61,696 nucleotides of DNA from Allobosea vaviloviae (GTDB lineage: Bacteria > Pseudomonadota > Alphaproteobacteria > Rhizobiales > Beijerinckiaceae), in contig NZ_LGSZ01000077.1 of NCBI RefSeq assembly GCF_001298265.1, forward strand, positions 1-61,696. Reading direction: 5' to 3'. Made by a program: the position numbers and the translations under genes. Under the pieces are notes generated by a model. That model saw only the letters and a list, made by a program, of their open reading frames with translations, did not search any database and was not told the DNA's origin. Shown here piece after piece: positions 61,574 to 61,696 of this stretch (positions are counted from its first letter, which is position 1; each line of letters opens with the position of its first letter).

Positions 61574-61696
61574 GTCGTGTGGACAAACGGGATTCCCAAA
61601 ACAACTGATGTCTGATTCAACGCTGCTGTTTGAGGAGGGCAGCGGTGCTTCGCGGGTTGATGAGCGACGCGGAATGGGCGTTCTTCGCGCCTTTCC
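61574..61696 (+). mobile_element. Left end of an IS5-like insertion sequence (continues beyond window)
   Basis: The disrupted FIST frame, a CTAG tetramer at the break (IS5-type targets are CTAR/YTAR), and a transposase start 70 bp inside together indicate an IS left end beginning near GTCGTGTGGACAAACGGG. The right end and target copy lie outside the window. Confidence 0.65.
61645..61696 (+). CDS. Transposase N-terminus (partial)
   Basis: From GTG at 61645 (or ATG at 61660) the frame reads VLRGLMSDAEWAFFAPF and is open at the window edge. LxDAEWxxxxPF is the usual opening of IS5/IS4-like transposases. GAGGAGG lies eight bases upstream of the GTG. Confidence 0.7.
   Translation, partial: MLRGLMSDAEWAFFAPF

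Overview
The window reads as chromosomal DNA of a high-GC (roughly two-thirds G+C) Gram-negative bacterium. The gene families and tight ATGA/GTGA-coupled operons fit an alphaproteobacterium of the Hyphomicrobiales: a YacG-type zinc protein, an alphaproteobacterial-type Maf, polyamine- and peptide-type ABC operons, the thiO-thiS-thiG-thiE order behind a TPP riboswitch, and MarR/LysR-controlled RND pumps. A Bosea-like genus is a guess from overall style and was not tested. No phage, plasmid or CRISPR signature is present. The only mobile DNA is the left end of an IS at the far right edge.

Layout. 0-5 kb: a phosphotransferase and an acyl-CoA dehydrogenase (an ACAD10/11-like pair), then a DCC-family (DUF393) gene overlapping a saccharopine-dehydrogenase-like/DUF4166 gene. 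4.8-12 kb: a WG-repeat exported protein flanked by two copies of the 3' end of an RND pump gene, then the RND permease, adaptor and marR, with a near-perfect palindromic operator and a divergent ene-reductase. 13-16 kb: an M32 carboxypeptidase and small exported proteins. 15.8-22.4 kb: a lysR divergent from an operon of an alpha/beta hydrolase lacking its serine nucleophile, an RND adaptor and an RND permease; a perfect 10+10 bp palindrome lies between the divergent starts. 22.5-29.2 kb: a seven-gene minus-strand operon with a Pot-type ABC importer and a three-component flavin/iron-sulfur amine dehydrogenase (HcnABC/Oox type), divergent from an IclR regulator. 30.7-33.5 kb: thiamine thiazole genes under a TPP riboswitch. 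33.7-40.2 kb: an enolase-superfamily enzyme, an alkaline phosphatase behind a PHO box, an exported-protein/ABC/FtsX trio and an L,D-transpeptidase. 42.0-54.6 kb: a 12.5-kb minus-strand locus with two peptide-type ABC importers sharing one ATPase pair, interleaved with an alkaline-phosphatase-superfamily phosphodiesterase, a TIM-barrel isomerase-like protein and a metallophosphoesterase. 54.9-61.7 kb: tRNA-Ser, tRNA-Phe, an acyltransferase with an AT-rich 5' end, small proteins, yacG, an SDR, an HlyD/membrane protein pair, a decapitated maf, and a FIST-domain gene cut by an IS5-like element.

Six imperfect inverted repeats of about 100-120 bp, in two families, occupy intergenic gaps across the first 34 kb. 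The most notable points are the duplicated pump 3' end bracketing the WG-repeat gene, the Ser-less hydrolase in the efflux operon, the double-importer/phosphoesterase locus, and the eroded maf/FIST/IS right end. All assignments come from reading motifs and family resemblance by eye; no database search was run.
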